A DNA stretch of 64,000 nt from NCBI RefSeq assembly GCF_003265705.1, contig NW_020313157.1, positions 824,429 to 888,428 on the forward strand. Reading direction: 5' to 3'. The position numbers and the translations under genes were made by a program. This document shows positions 44,660-55,084 of this stretch, piece after piece (positions within the stretch are counted from its first letter, which is position 1; each line of letters opens with the position of its first letter). Under the pieces are notes generated by a model. It was not told the DNA's origin. It searched no databases and saw nothing but the letters and a program-made list of their open reading frames with translations. Source of the DNA: Callorhinus ursinus. Its lineage: Eukaryota > Chordata > Mammalia > Carnivora > Otariidae.

Positions 44660-46160
44660 CTGTCAAACATAAACCTCTTAGAGAGTTATTTGTTTGAGAT
44701 TTACCAGGATCTTAAGGATGGGAGTCTAGACTAACAAAAATAGCCATCAAAGGGACTCCAAAACTGGACAGAGATTCCTTAGCAGATACAAGCGGTTCAG
44801 GTTTCCCCTCGGTACCAAATGCTGCCATCATTGCTGCTAATCTGCAGACACAATGGACAGCAGGGTCTTCTACTATTGGGAGGACTGATGTGTTACTTCA
44901 TTTATTTGCTCCACTGGAGCATTCCAGATAATGGAAACCTTTTAGACTAGCAGTCTAAATCCTCATATTAGGTTGTGCACAGCATCTTGTATCTGCCTGC
45001 TGTGTGACACCCTGTTTCCTCCCTCTTTCCAGGTGAGATGTGGGAAGAAAGTGGCTGATGGAGATCTAGCTTCATTTATCAATGACAACACAAATGGCAA
45101 CCATACAACTCATTATCTTTTTCCTATCATTCCCCAAAATTGTCAATGAAAAAAATGTTGATATTTATAATTAAGGGATATAGAATAAGTTGGGAGGTAG
45201 ACAGACACATCTCCATGGAGAGTTTATGATCACGAATGTGTACCCGGGTGAGGGAGTTCATTGTAAAAGAACCTGTAGCCCATAAGCAAATACACTTAAA
45301 AATCACAATAAATAATTTTTAAAGATAGAGAGGGCACTCCTTTTTGAGGTATCTCTGATAGATGTAGATAAAGATCAAATGGGTAGATGAACAATTAGTG
45401 AATTCATAGGCAACATCTCTCATGTTATCTATAGTGAAAGAGTTGTTTCTCAGTCTTGGGAAAAGACCCAGAACAGAGAATGTTGGTTTAGCAGTGGGCG
45501 ATGGGGCGTGGGAGGGTGGGGGGGTTATTGTTTTAAGCATTTGGGCTCAAATCCCCTTATTTCTTGGTTTAGCCAGAAAATAAATGTGGTAAAATGACAT
45601 TTTAAAAGTATGGTTTCCTGGAAAATAACCCCATATCCCAGTGGTCTTTAATTTGTGGATTTCCCGGACAGGCAGACACATGAAAACATATGAGCATAAA
45701 GGGGAGCAAGACAGGGGTTGGGGTAATTGAAAGGGAAAGTTGATATATATGTACCCTTCCTTATTTTCCCAATGAGGACAAAATTCCCTACAATGATTTA
45801 TTTTCTGCTTATTTTCCCCTGGACTAGGGAGAAATGGAATAGTGCATCACCAGCCTGCAAATCAGCGTTGCAGCAATCACTGAATCAGATGAGCTTTCAA
45901 GGCCCGTTCTGTAAGGTGACCGTGGAAGCTAACAGATTCAGGAGGTATGTGGACACAAGTGGGTAACCCAGAAACCACAAATTATACCCAGCATGGAATT
46001 AGCACCACAAAATATCTGGCCTTTACTATGAATCAGTGGAACTTGGCTTTCAGAAGAAGAAGGTAGGTAAAATATAACTAGAAAGAGATTCCCCACCCCC
46101 GTTTTTTAAAGCGACATATATCATATCAACTGTCAAGAGAAAATGTGCAGTATGAAGAAA
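44660..46160. other. Unique sequence, no gene seen
   Basis: No transposon or exon recognised over about 1.5 kb. Confidence 0.4.
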
Positions 46161-46300
46161 AGAAAATTAGGCTGTCAAGAGATGTGAATTTTAGCCCTCA
46201 CTGTGTCTAAAAACTAGTGATTTGGGGGAAATTATTCAATATCTGAGGTCTCAGTTTGCTCATCTGTAAAATGAATGGGTTGGTCCAAAAGCTTTACATC
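46160..46300 (+). repeat. MIR SINE fragment
   Basis: 'tcaatatctgaggtctcagtttgctcatctgtaaaatgaatg' is the MIR core on the plus strand. Confidence 0.75.
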
Positions 46301-48650
46301 CCTCTCTTTTTTCATAATAGGGGTGGGGGGTGGGAATCCTTGACAATTTCCTTGGACAGCAGTGCCTGAATCAAATATAATCCATGCACCATCTGCTACT
46401 GAAAGAAAAAAATTAAAACATGTTTCCCTACATCAACTGCATAACCATTTGAAGAGCAATGAATCCAAGCTGCATTATGATTTACATTAAACATTCTGGA
46501 ATGCATACACTGGAGCCATGAATGATGTGGGGTGGGAGGTGGGTCTCCCACCTGCCTACAGAATATTCCGTGATTTATATGTAAGTCACTCAGCAAAATG
46601 AGTATTCTGCTAAATAGCCTATGCAAATGACCATGCACCAATCACTTAAAATAATTAGGAACTTATAAAATGACCATATGTAGTCATTATGAATAATTAT
46701 ATTAAACTGCAAAGGAAATCTCTCTCCCAACCCTCCCCTTGAATCCTGAAGGAAATCCAAGCGATAGAGAGGCAGCAGGTAATTAAACAGCAAATTTTTA
46801 AAAAGTGTACAGTTAAGAAAAGCAATCTCCTGTACTTGAGAATGCCTTATGTATGTATCAGCCTGGTTTGAATGTCGTCAGATTTAAAAAACCCAGCACT
46901 CCGCAGAGCAACATGAGGTGCTTGGAGAAGGCCCGAAAACCCCATGCCTTTTCCAAACAACCCTGGGTCGACTTCTCCAGGAAGTGGTAGGAAAAGAACC
47001 TGCGGTGCGTTTTCCAGTCCAGGAGTAATGTAATGCTTCACGTCCCCCCACACTCCCGAAACGTGTAGTTCAGTCATTTCAGATGTTAGTTGGCAGTGTG
47101 TTGACTCATGCTTGGTTGAAATTCCCTAGCATGCTTCATTACCTAACCAATAAAGCAATCTAGTGGAGTTACTGAATCATACAATGCTTGCTGTATTACC
47201 ACTCTCTTGTTTTTATTCTGATATGCGATTGCTCCCCTGGACTATTGCTCAAAAGGGAGATGTGTTTCATAACCTTTAAAAAAAAAATCATTCCAATCAG
47301 CTACACAAGACCTCCATGCTTTAATAACACTGCCCCCTCCTACACAAAGCAAACAAAAACCCCAAACTGTACATCAGCATCAATCCAAAATAATCCAGGG
47401 AAACTGATGTCTATGTGAGTTTAATTTAATATAGTCTAACAACAGGGTGAAAACTAAAAACGTCACTGTTTTTATTTCCTACAGAGCAAGTCACTTTGAT
47501 TCCATATTTCTTTCTGCCCCGAGTAATACTTCCATTTTGTTCTTGGGAAGACTAAATACTTTTGCACTGGAGCAAGAATTGATATGTTACCAAGTCAGGA
47601 ACAATGATCTAAAAATATTTGGAAATCTCTAAAATGTTGAAACACCATTGAATGACAACATTGTCCACTGAGACACTGAGGTATAGGAGCATTTCTCCTG
47701 GGGCAACCTAGGTTAAGAACAGGTGGAGAAGTCCTAGCATCCTATAGGGAGCTTACAGAGTCCGTTCAATCTCAGTGGAAGAAAATCAAATTTTGGGGGG
47801 AAAAGGTCTATTTCTCTGCCATCAAATTTCTTTTAAAAAATCATATATAAAAATCCGTGCCTAAAAGGGAGATTAAATTTCTATCCCTATGGAGCCATTA
47901 GGATTTCCTTATAATTATAAACAATATCTTGGTAAACATTATACCACTTGACCAATGAGATCATGTAATATGTTTTAAATTCTGGGGTTCTTAAAAAATA
48001 ATCAAGGTGTCTGGCTAGGACAACTGTATTGTGCAACTCTATCATGAACTTTTTGTGAGATCTGGCGGATAATATCCAAGCGACTGGTTAACAGATGCAC
48101 AGCATCATTGCTCCTATTTTTATCCCCTTCAAGAACAGCCTATTTTGAACTTTGTAGAGTGTCAGACATGGCAGACGTGAAAACCTGCAGTCAGAAAGAC
48201 TTGACATCAAGTTGCCATAGATAGCATCATTACATGATGGCTTTTTCCAACCCTGGCATTCGTATGGCTAGGTGGCTGAGTACTGAATGGCAATGAGTGT
48301 ATGTGGGGGCTCTGCAGAGTTTTGAATATTTAAATGGGATGGGCTGAGCGGGAACCAAGAATATGGAACTCATCTCTCCACCAGCCTCTCTGGAAAGTGT
48401 AAACAGGGTGACCCTTAATTATAGATTTAAAACTCTCCCTCTTTTCCAAATTAGACAAATATAGTCACCATTTTGTATAAATATATGCAATTATAGACAG
48501 AATCCTAACATGCTAAAAAGAACCGAGTGTCCTCAGATGTCAAACTCAGTAAGGTTTCCTCATCTTTAGACTCTTTTATACCATCTTCATGAATTCTAAC
48601 ATATCCAATATCACCTATACTTATATTCTTTAGTAGTGTCTTGAAATTTA
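46300..48650. other. Unique sequence, no gene seen
   Basis: About 2.3 kb without recognised repeats. The stretch at about 46860-47090 is CpG-bearing ('gcccgaaaacc', 'gggtcgacttc', 'cacgtcccccc', 'cccgaaacgtg') and might be constrained. Otherwise nothing supportable. Confidence 0.4.
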
Positions 48651-48654
48651 TCTT

Positions 48655-48754
48655 NNNNNNNNNNNNNNNNNNNNNNNNNNNNNNNNNNNNNNNNNNNNNN
48701 NNNNNNNNNNNNNNNNNNNNNNNNNNNNNNNNNNNNNNNNNNNNNNNNNNNNNN
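48655..48754. other. Assembly gap (100 N)
   Basis: Exactly 100 N. This is the conventional placeholder for a gap of unknown size. It removes most of a CAN-SINE whose head survives on the right. The translated run of X in this area is an artefact. Confidence 0.98.
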
Positions 48755-48830
48755 CCATGACCCAGAGATTATGACCTGAGCCAAAATCAGGAGTGGGACA
48801 CTTAACCAACTGAGCCACCCAGGTACCCCA
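48755..48830 (-). mobile_element. CAN-SINE, partial, truncated by the gap
   Basis: 'gattatgacctgagccaaaatcaggagtgggacacttaacc' and 'aactgagccacccaggtacccc' are the head half of a reversed CAN-SINE. The 'aaaatcaggagt' variant suggests an older subfamily. The tail and left target repeat are lost in the N run. Confidence 0.9.
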
Positions 48831-48839
48831 AATCTTTCA

Positions 48840-48945
48840 TATTTCAAGTAGGAAAACAGAAGTCCAGAGAGATAAAATGATTTGTTTAAAGTCACACTGT
48901 AAATGTTACAAATTTGAGAACAGAACTCAAGCCTCATAACCCAGA
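48840..48945 (+). repeat. MIR SINE fragment
   Basis: 'ggaaaacagaagtccagagagataaaatg', 'taaagtcacactg' and 'gagaacagaactcaagcc' match the MIR 3' part. It adjoins the SINE head. Confidence 0.7.
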
Positions 48946-48956
48946 CCTAGTCTCAG

Positions 48957-49000
48957 TCTCTATCTATCTATCTGTCTCTCTCTCTCTCTATCTATCTCTT
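48957..49000. repeat. (TATC)n/(TC)n simple repeat
   Basis: Imperfect CTAT units, a (TC)n stretch and further CTAT units. Confidence 0.9.
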
Positions 49001-49079
49001 TATGGCTCTCTGTAGGCGATATATAACACTTACAGAGTTACTGAAGCAAAGTTACTTAACACACACAAAGTACTAAACT

Positions 49080-49260
49080 GAGGCTGGCTTCACGGATGTA
49101 CAACCTAAGCAGCCACATAGGGCCCCACACTCAAAAGGGTCCTGCACTTAGTCTAATGTTATGCTTCTGCCAGCTTAAAATTCTGAATAGTTTTTTAGCA
49201 AGGGGCCTGAATTTTATTTGTGCACCAGGCTTCACATATTATGTAACCTGTCCTGCCTAG
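49080..49260 (+). repeat. Unassigned old interspersed repeat
   Basis: 'gaggctggcttcacggatgtacaacc', 'ccacatagggccccacactc', 'aaggggcctgaattttatttgtgcacc' and 'attatgtaacctgtcctgcc' match a repeat I have seen in mammalian genomes, probably a nonautonomous DNA element. I cannot name it with confidence. Confidence 0.45.
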
Positions 49261-49267
49261 AAGGGGT

Positions 49268-49268
<1 letters not shown>

Positions 49269-49306
<38 letters not shown>
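49269..49306. repeat. (AC)n microsatellite
   Basis: About 19 perfect AC units directly after the preceding repeat. Confidence 0.97.
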
Positions 49307-49309
<3 letters not shown>

Positions 49310-50080
49310 TAAAATGAATAATCAATAACCAGCCATATGTAAGTCATGTATTAAAAGAAGAAAAGCAATTTCTATGTAGCTGGGGCAATGACTGCTACCC
49401 AAACTGGAATTTCCCAGCCCAGGCTCCAAACTCTATAGATAAATAAGAGTAAACCACAGGAATGCCACCCCTTTAGTATAATTTGAAGACAACATTGTAA
49501 TGTTGAATAACCCGTGATTTGAAAATAAGCACCCCGCCTTTTTTGCAGAACTATTTCTCTATCCCCCATCCTGAGTTTTTGAAAAGAATAAGGAAGGTCT
49601 AGAAAAATGGAGGGGGGAAAAAATGAATGAATGAATGAATGTAGGGGAGAGAACCAAGGGGAATATATGGGTAAGCTTGAACTAAAATTGGTCTCAGAAA
49701 GAGAACATCTGCCATAAATGTGAAAACAGCGAAAAATAGAGTTGGGAGATGAAAGCACTTGCTGCGGGGAAGGGACTTGCTAGTGTGTTCAGAATGGTTC
49801 TGAGGAACGGAAAGCAAATGGGAAAGCAGAACAAACCTTCAGAAGCCGTGAAGTGAGAGAACAAAAAGCAAGATGGAGGAATTAAGGATCCAGTAAATAT
49901 AAAAGAAATACGAAAGAAAATAACAAACACAACTCCTCTGGAAACTCCCTGCCCCCAATAAAAACCAACCACTAAAGAAAACACACTTCGCTCTATTGAC
50001 AGAAGAAAAAACTCATCACCTTGACATCTTGTGAGCCACAACCAACTTTGAAAACCAAAAGTGATCATCCAAACCTATGA
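49310..50080. other. A-rich sequence of uncertain origin
   Basis: It becomes increasingly A-rich towards 50 kb and may include a decayed 5' portion of the L1 that follows, but no clear match was found before about 50080. A short TGAA repeat lies near 49623-49642. Confidence 0.4.
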
Positions 50081-50177
50081 ACTGATGAAAAGGGTCCCCC
50101 AAATTCTAACCAAGCCACAGAAGAAACTGTAATACAACAGTCCAAACTAAATTAAATATCCTCAACTAAGTATTTGG

Positions 50178-50252
<75 letters not shown>

Positions 50253-51215
50253 AATCATATTCGGAAACATAAAACGGAAATGGGTAAGAAACAGGAAGGA
50301 CCAAAATGACAGCTGTCTGAATTAATGGATTAAAAAGAAGACAAAAAAATCATATAAGAAATAAAGTCAAAATTATTAAATGCCCAAGGGGAAAAATAGA
50401 TTTGAAGTTTAATATGGGCATTAAAGAAAAGCAATAAAACAACCAAGAAAATAGCAATGAGATAAAGAAAGAAAATCAGTGGAAATAGGAGACAGGCAAA
50501 GAATACTGAACTTATGTAAAACTGAAGTCCATGGGAAAGAAAACCCCAATAGCAGGATGGAACTAATATTTGAAACTTTGATCCACCTTTAAAAAAAAGT
50601 ACAATACATAAGTAAACCAATACTTATGTAAGAGGGGAAAAATACAAAAATAAAATACAGAATTTTAAAAAAATAATAAACACACTATGCATTAAAATCC
50701 AGAATCTAATGGTCACATTTAAAGCAGTGACAAGAAAATCCATAGCATGATCACTTTCAATAAAAATTAAAAGATTCAATAAGTGCATTAAATTCCCAAT
50801 TCAAAATGTTAGAAAAATACCAGTGAATTAAAACAAGCAAAAAGGTTTAAGGGCAAGATTCATAAAGATAAAACTAGAATAAATGAGGAAAGAAAAAAAC
50901 AATAGATATAATTAATAAATCAAAACTGCACTTTTTTGTAAAATGAAAACAAACAAACGACCCCTTAATGAAGGAAAAAGTAGGGAGAAAACACGACGAT
51001 AAAAATAAGAAATTACAAGGGAATAACTGTTTAAACAAAGTATTTTTTAAAAAATCATAAGAGACTACTTTGCAGACTTCTATGCAAATTTATGTGAACA
51101 TCTTGATGAAACAGAGAAAATGAAAGAAAAACATGAAAATTCCAGAGAAGGATGGGCAAAAGAAATAAAAAGAACCCATATAAAATGCCTCTTAAATATA
51201 TGAACAGATGTGCAT
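50080..51215 (+). mobile_element. L1 ORF2-region remnant
   Basis: The A-rich plus-strand L1 pattern includes 'ctaaattaaatatcctcaactaagtatttgg', 'agatataattaataaatcaaaactgc', 'cgacgataaaaataagaaattacaagg', 'taagagactactttgcagacttctatgcaaa' and 'catcttgatgaaacagagaaaatg'. It has many frameshifts and stops. A compound microsatellite interrupts it at 50181-50250. Confidence 0.75.
50181..50250. repeat. Compound (TC)20(AC)15 microsatellite
   Basis: 20 TC units immediately followed by 15 AC units without interruption, inside the L1 remnant. Confidence 0.97.
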
Positions 51216-51219
51216 GACA

Positions 51220-52345
51220 CGGAGTCAAATATTCTCCACTTTCTGTGGGGGAGGAAAGGGAACCCACTGAGGGCAATAATCTGCTAAATTCATACAACCA
51301 GGGCAACCGGCGACAGATTGTAGTGATTGTCTGGCTCCAAAATGTCTTTTTTTTTAAAGCATCCCAGCTTGCCTCCCTCAGTGGTTCACTTACCCTCAAC
51401 ATGCTTCAGTTTCATTGCCTGAAAAATTACAGATTTGAACTATACAAGAGCTAGGCCCTCTCAACACTGTAACATTCTGGGATTCATCTCAAAGACTGAA
51501 CCTCACTATTCCAACCACAGTGTCTGGTGCCACTGGCCATAAAGACCATCTGCTCTGTGAAAACCCTGGTAAACCATGGCATGATTATCACAGCTTGGAA
51601 AATGATTCAGTGACATTCATCTTGTCATGTCTTTTTCATGGTTTGTAGTCTTCAAATTTTAAGTTCTTCTCAAAACACACACATACACTCTCACACACAC
51701 ACACAAACTCTTCTTAGGAGACAGGGGTCATGAGCTGATTTATCACTCAAATCCTGATCTAACACATTCAGGGAGGTTGTTTAATAGTGTCCCATAGGAA
51801 GTTTCATGACATCCATATTTTTACACAGCAGGTGAATCATTTTCAGATTGGGCACATCTAGGGGGAGTGACTTTTCAGGGAACAAAACTACACTGCCCCA
51901 TCATGCAACTGAAAGAAGAGAGAATACAAAGCAGGGCTCGGGCAGTTTGAAAAGAGTCCCAGCCTCTCCCAAACACAGCAGTGCCATTTCAGGACATAAG
52001 ATGGAAGATCGCCATGCCCCCATGGCATTGTGGAGGTATTCTTAGAAATTAGTTGAGCACCCTGCATCTAAAGTAGACTGAACATTCCAGAGAAGGAATA
52101 ACAATGGTTATAAAACTAGTCATGAAAGAATCAGATGCCTCATTGGCTAGTGTAGAATCCAAAGGAAATATTGGGCAGATGTTGACGAATTTCGGAAATG
52201 AGAAATTCTATTTAAATCAGAAGAGATATGATGCATTGGACCACACTGACTTGTTTTTCACCAGTTACTTAGTAAAGGTAGACTGGATATTAATAATAGA
52301 ATGTCTCTCTCTAGTACAGAATTTGCTCGTGTTAACTTTACAGTA
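51220..52345. other. Unique sequence, no gene seen
   Basis: An imperfect ACAC stretch occurs near 51674-51706. No gene or transposon recognised. The 139-codon open frame beginning at 52104 continues into the SINE downstream and is not credible as a gene. Confidence 0.45.
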
Positions 52346-52346
52346 T

Positions 52347-52362
52347 AATAGAAATGTAATTC
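52347..52362 (+). repeat. Target-site duplication, left
   Basis: AATAGAAATGTAATTC, repeated exactly at 52541-52556. Confidence 0.96.
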
Positions 52363-52540
52363 AGGGTGCCTGGGTGGCTCAGTCACTTAAGTGTCTGCCT
52401 TTGGCTCAGGTCCATGATCCCAGGGTTCTGGGATTGAGCCCCACGTCAGGCTCCCTGCTCAGTGGTGAGCCTGCTTCTCCCTCTCCCCACTGCTTGTGTT
52501 CTCTCTCTCAAATAAATAAATAAATAAAATCTTCAAAAAA
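52363..52540 (+). mobile_element. CAN-SINE
   Basis: A plus-strand CAN-SINE: head 'agggtgcctgggtggctcag', 'tctgggattgagccccacg' with the B-box, CT-rich block, AAATAAATAAATA and 'aaaatcttc' plus A-run. A perfect 16-bp duplication indicates a moderately recent insertion. Confidence 0.96.
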
Positions 52541-52741
52541 AATAGAAATGTAATTCTATTTTAATAGTCTTGGGTTAAGCTGTATTATTGGGGGAGACTA
52601 AGTTCTGTAACACACTACTCCAGGTCACAAGGACTAACCTAATATAAGTTCCATGCTCATTTGCAACTCTGTCTAGGGTAATTAGAGAGGTGCTATGATC
52701 ATACAACACTCAAAGATCCAATCTCTTTTATCTTGCAAGTG

Positions 52742-53105
52742 GTGTTATAGACTGAATGTATGTGTTCCTCCAAAATTCGTATGTTGAAAGAAAACCTAAC
52801 CCCCAAAGTGATGGTGTCTGGAGGAGGGGCCTTGGGGGGCAATTAGGTCATGAGGGTGGAGCCCTCATGAATGGGATCAGCACCTTTATAAAAGACCCAG
52901 AGAGCTCCCATTCCTTTTCTACTATCTAAGGACACAGTGAGAAGGCAGCAGTCTACGAATCAGGAAGCAGGTCCTCACCAGACACCAAATCCGTTGGTGC
53001 CTTGATCTTGGACTTCCAGTCCCCAGAAGTGTGAGAAATAAATGTCTGTTGTTTATAAGCCACTCGGTCTATGGTATTCCATCATAGCAGCCTGAACAGA
53101 CAAAC
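52742..53105 (+). repeat. MaLR-type solo LTR (MLT1/MST-like)
   Basis: Nearly complete layout: 'gttatagactgaatgtatg', 'ccaaaattcgtatgttgaaag', 'gggcaattaggtcatgagggtggagccc', 'cttgatcttggacttccagtcc', 'gtgtgagaaataaatgtctgttg' with an AATAAA signal near 53037, and 'gccactcggtctatgg'. The complementary type is also present at 60843-61200. Family name from memory. Confidence 0.7.
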
Positions 53106-54830
53106 CCATTTGGCATCATTAGAACTGGTTTCCAGAGTCACTGTGGATGGAGAACAGAGGCTGTGAGGGTCACAGAGGAGGTTTATGGATAGGTCTGAAA
53201 GTACACACACATTGTTTACATCCACTTTCTATTGTTCAGAAATACTGTCACATGACCTCAATTTAACAAGATGGGGGAAAGGGGGCTTGGATGCATGGAC
53301 TACCTGCATGCATGCCCAGAAGAAAAATAAAATGGATTTGGAAAACATAAGGCATTGTTGTTGTTACAGATGTGTCAATCTTTTTGTTGATTTTCCATAA
53401 AATTCCAAGTTGAAAGAATTTCTTTATGTACTGTTATTGATGAATTCTTGAATATGGTGGGGCCAATATGGCTTTTGCTCTTAAGATTCTTCTGCCTAGA
53501 ATGGGCAGATCAGGCAGGCAAGTGCCTCAGAGAATGGCATCTCCTCTATTGAGCTAAGACTGTAGTTCTACACACCCAATAAATGTTTCATCAGTGTTTC
53601 TTGGAGAGCACTCAGCTGGGGCAGGAAATCATTGCATCCAGTAGAGGTACAATCTACTAGGGATGTTTGCTTCCCCCATATTCAAAACTCAAATCAACTG
53701 CTTCTCTGCTGACATTCCAACCTAAGTCCCCAAAGCGGGGAGTTTCAGCTGGATGGGTGACCTGTGAGGTGGGCAGTGCATGGCCATCTGACTTTCAGAT
53801 AAGATCCTTAAGAGTCAGTAAGTTCTTTTTAGAAAGGAAGCTGCTGATCGAGCAATTCTCTTTCTTCTGGCCTGAAATGCACTGTCCTCAAATCAATTTC
53901 CCACTCACAGTCAATAGTGACCATGACCCACACAGTGACCTCTACTATGTCCACTTTCATTGGGTGGGCTTTCTCTATGTGTCTTATTTCCAACAGTTCA
54001 AGGAAAGAGCTAGTTGTGACGGCCACAATGCAAGGGCCCCCCACTCCTGGAAAAAGGCCCTTCCTCACTTTTTTTGGCTCTAAATAAGCACAGAACACCA
54101 CTCTCCTCACCTTCCCCACATGGGTCAGGGAAACAAACCTCTTGTTTATTGTTTTAAAGAGGTTTCCTGGCTCAGATGAGCTCCTTTTGAGGATCCCTGA
54201 GTTCTGTCTGAAATGTTAATGGCTATCATCTATAAAGGGGCTACATTATTTTTGTTTTGCACTGCACTTGCAAAAATGTTTCTTTCACTTGCCCTATTAT
54301 ATGAAAATGTTGGCAATGAGTAAGTCCAAAGTTAGGAGGAGAATGATGTCATCAGGAACGATGGGAAATCTTGACATCCTGGGGCAAATAGTATGGACCT
54401 TGGAGATACAGGAGGAATTACAGTTAGTGGTTAAGAGACCTGAGATCCAAGAAGCCCTAGCTCCTCTACGGACCCATACTTGAGAGGATCCCCTTCTGAC
54501 ACAATCCTCCCCATAAATGGCCCACGGGGTCAAGAATATATGCATGTGGACTTTGAACCCCACTCATTTGGAGGTGCCTTGGATCACAAAAATTTTGACA
54601 AAAGTGGACCAGCCCACTCCAGGCCCTGCATGTAGACTTCTTTTCCAGGTTCATCCTCCCCAGGGCTAACTGCACTACTCATGTGTGTAACCCCAGGTCC
54701 AAGAGCCTGGGTCAAAGAGCAGCTACTGTAGAGGGTGGACAAAGCTCTGAGCATGGTCTGGGAGGTTCTACACACACTACTGAGGTCCCTCACTCACAGT
54801 GCCTTTTGCTAAGGGGAACCTGGCCATGGT
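53105..54830. other. Unique sequence with an unexplained GC-richer block
   Basis: No recognised transposon or exon. 54290-54800 is richer in GC than its surroundings and has several overlapping minus-strand open frames of 69-96 codons without domains. It could be an old LTR I do not recognise. Confidence 0.4.
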
Positions 54831-54831
54831 A

Positions 54832-55080
54832 CTGGTTTTAAAGTCTAACAGACTCTGGGTCAAATTCCAAGTCTGCATCTTACTAACTCTGTAAAACAAG
54901 CTGTAATTGTACTATTGCTGTTTCCTGCATAAGATTTATATCCTCATCTGGAAAATGGTGATAATAGCTATAGGAATGATACTTCGGATTCATATTGTAT
55001 TAAACCGGACAGCTTCTAAAAAGTGCTCACATGGAGCATGGAACATAATGCGCATGTGATTAGTGCTTTTGATTGTTATT
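54832..55080 (+). repeat. MIR SINE
   Basis: 'ctgggtcaaattccaagtctgcatcttactaactctg', 'atatcctcatctggaaaatggtgataatag' and 'catggagcatggaacataatg' give almost the entire MIR. Confidence 0.85.
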
Positions 55081-55084
55081 TTTA

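Noticed and set aside
48957..49306. Regularly spaced short repeats that might suggest an array
   Set aside because: They are ordinary dinucleotide and tetranucleotide microsatellites. A CRISPR array is not expected or seen in this mammalian DNA.
52104..52523. 139-codon plus-strand open frame
   Set aside because: Its C-terminal third is translated CAN-SINE. The N-terminal part has no recognisable features.
53667..54083. 138-codon plus-strand open frame
   Set aside because: No recognised domain, an overlapping antisense frame of similar length, and no splice or transcript evidence.
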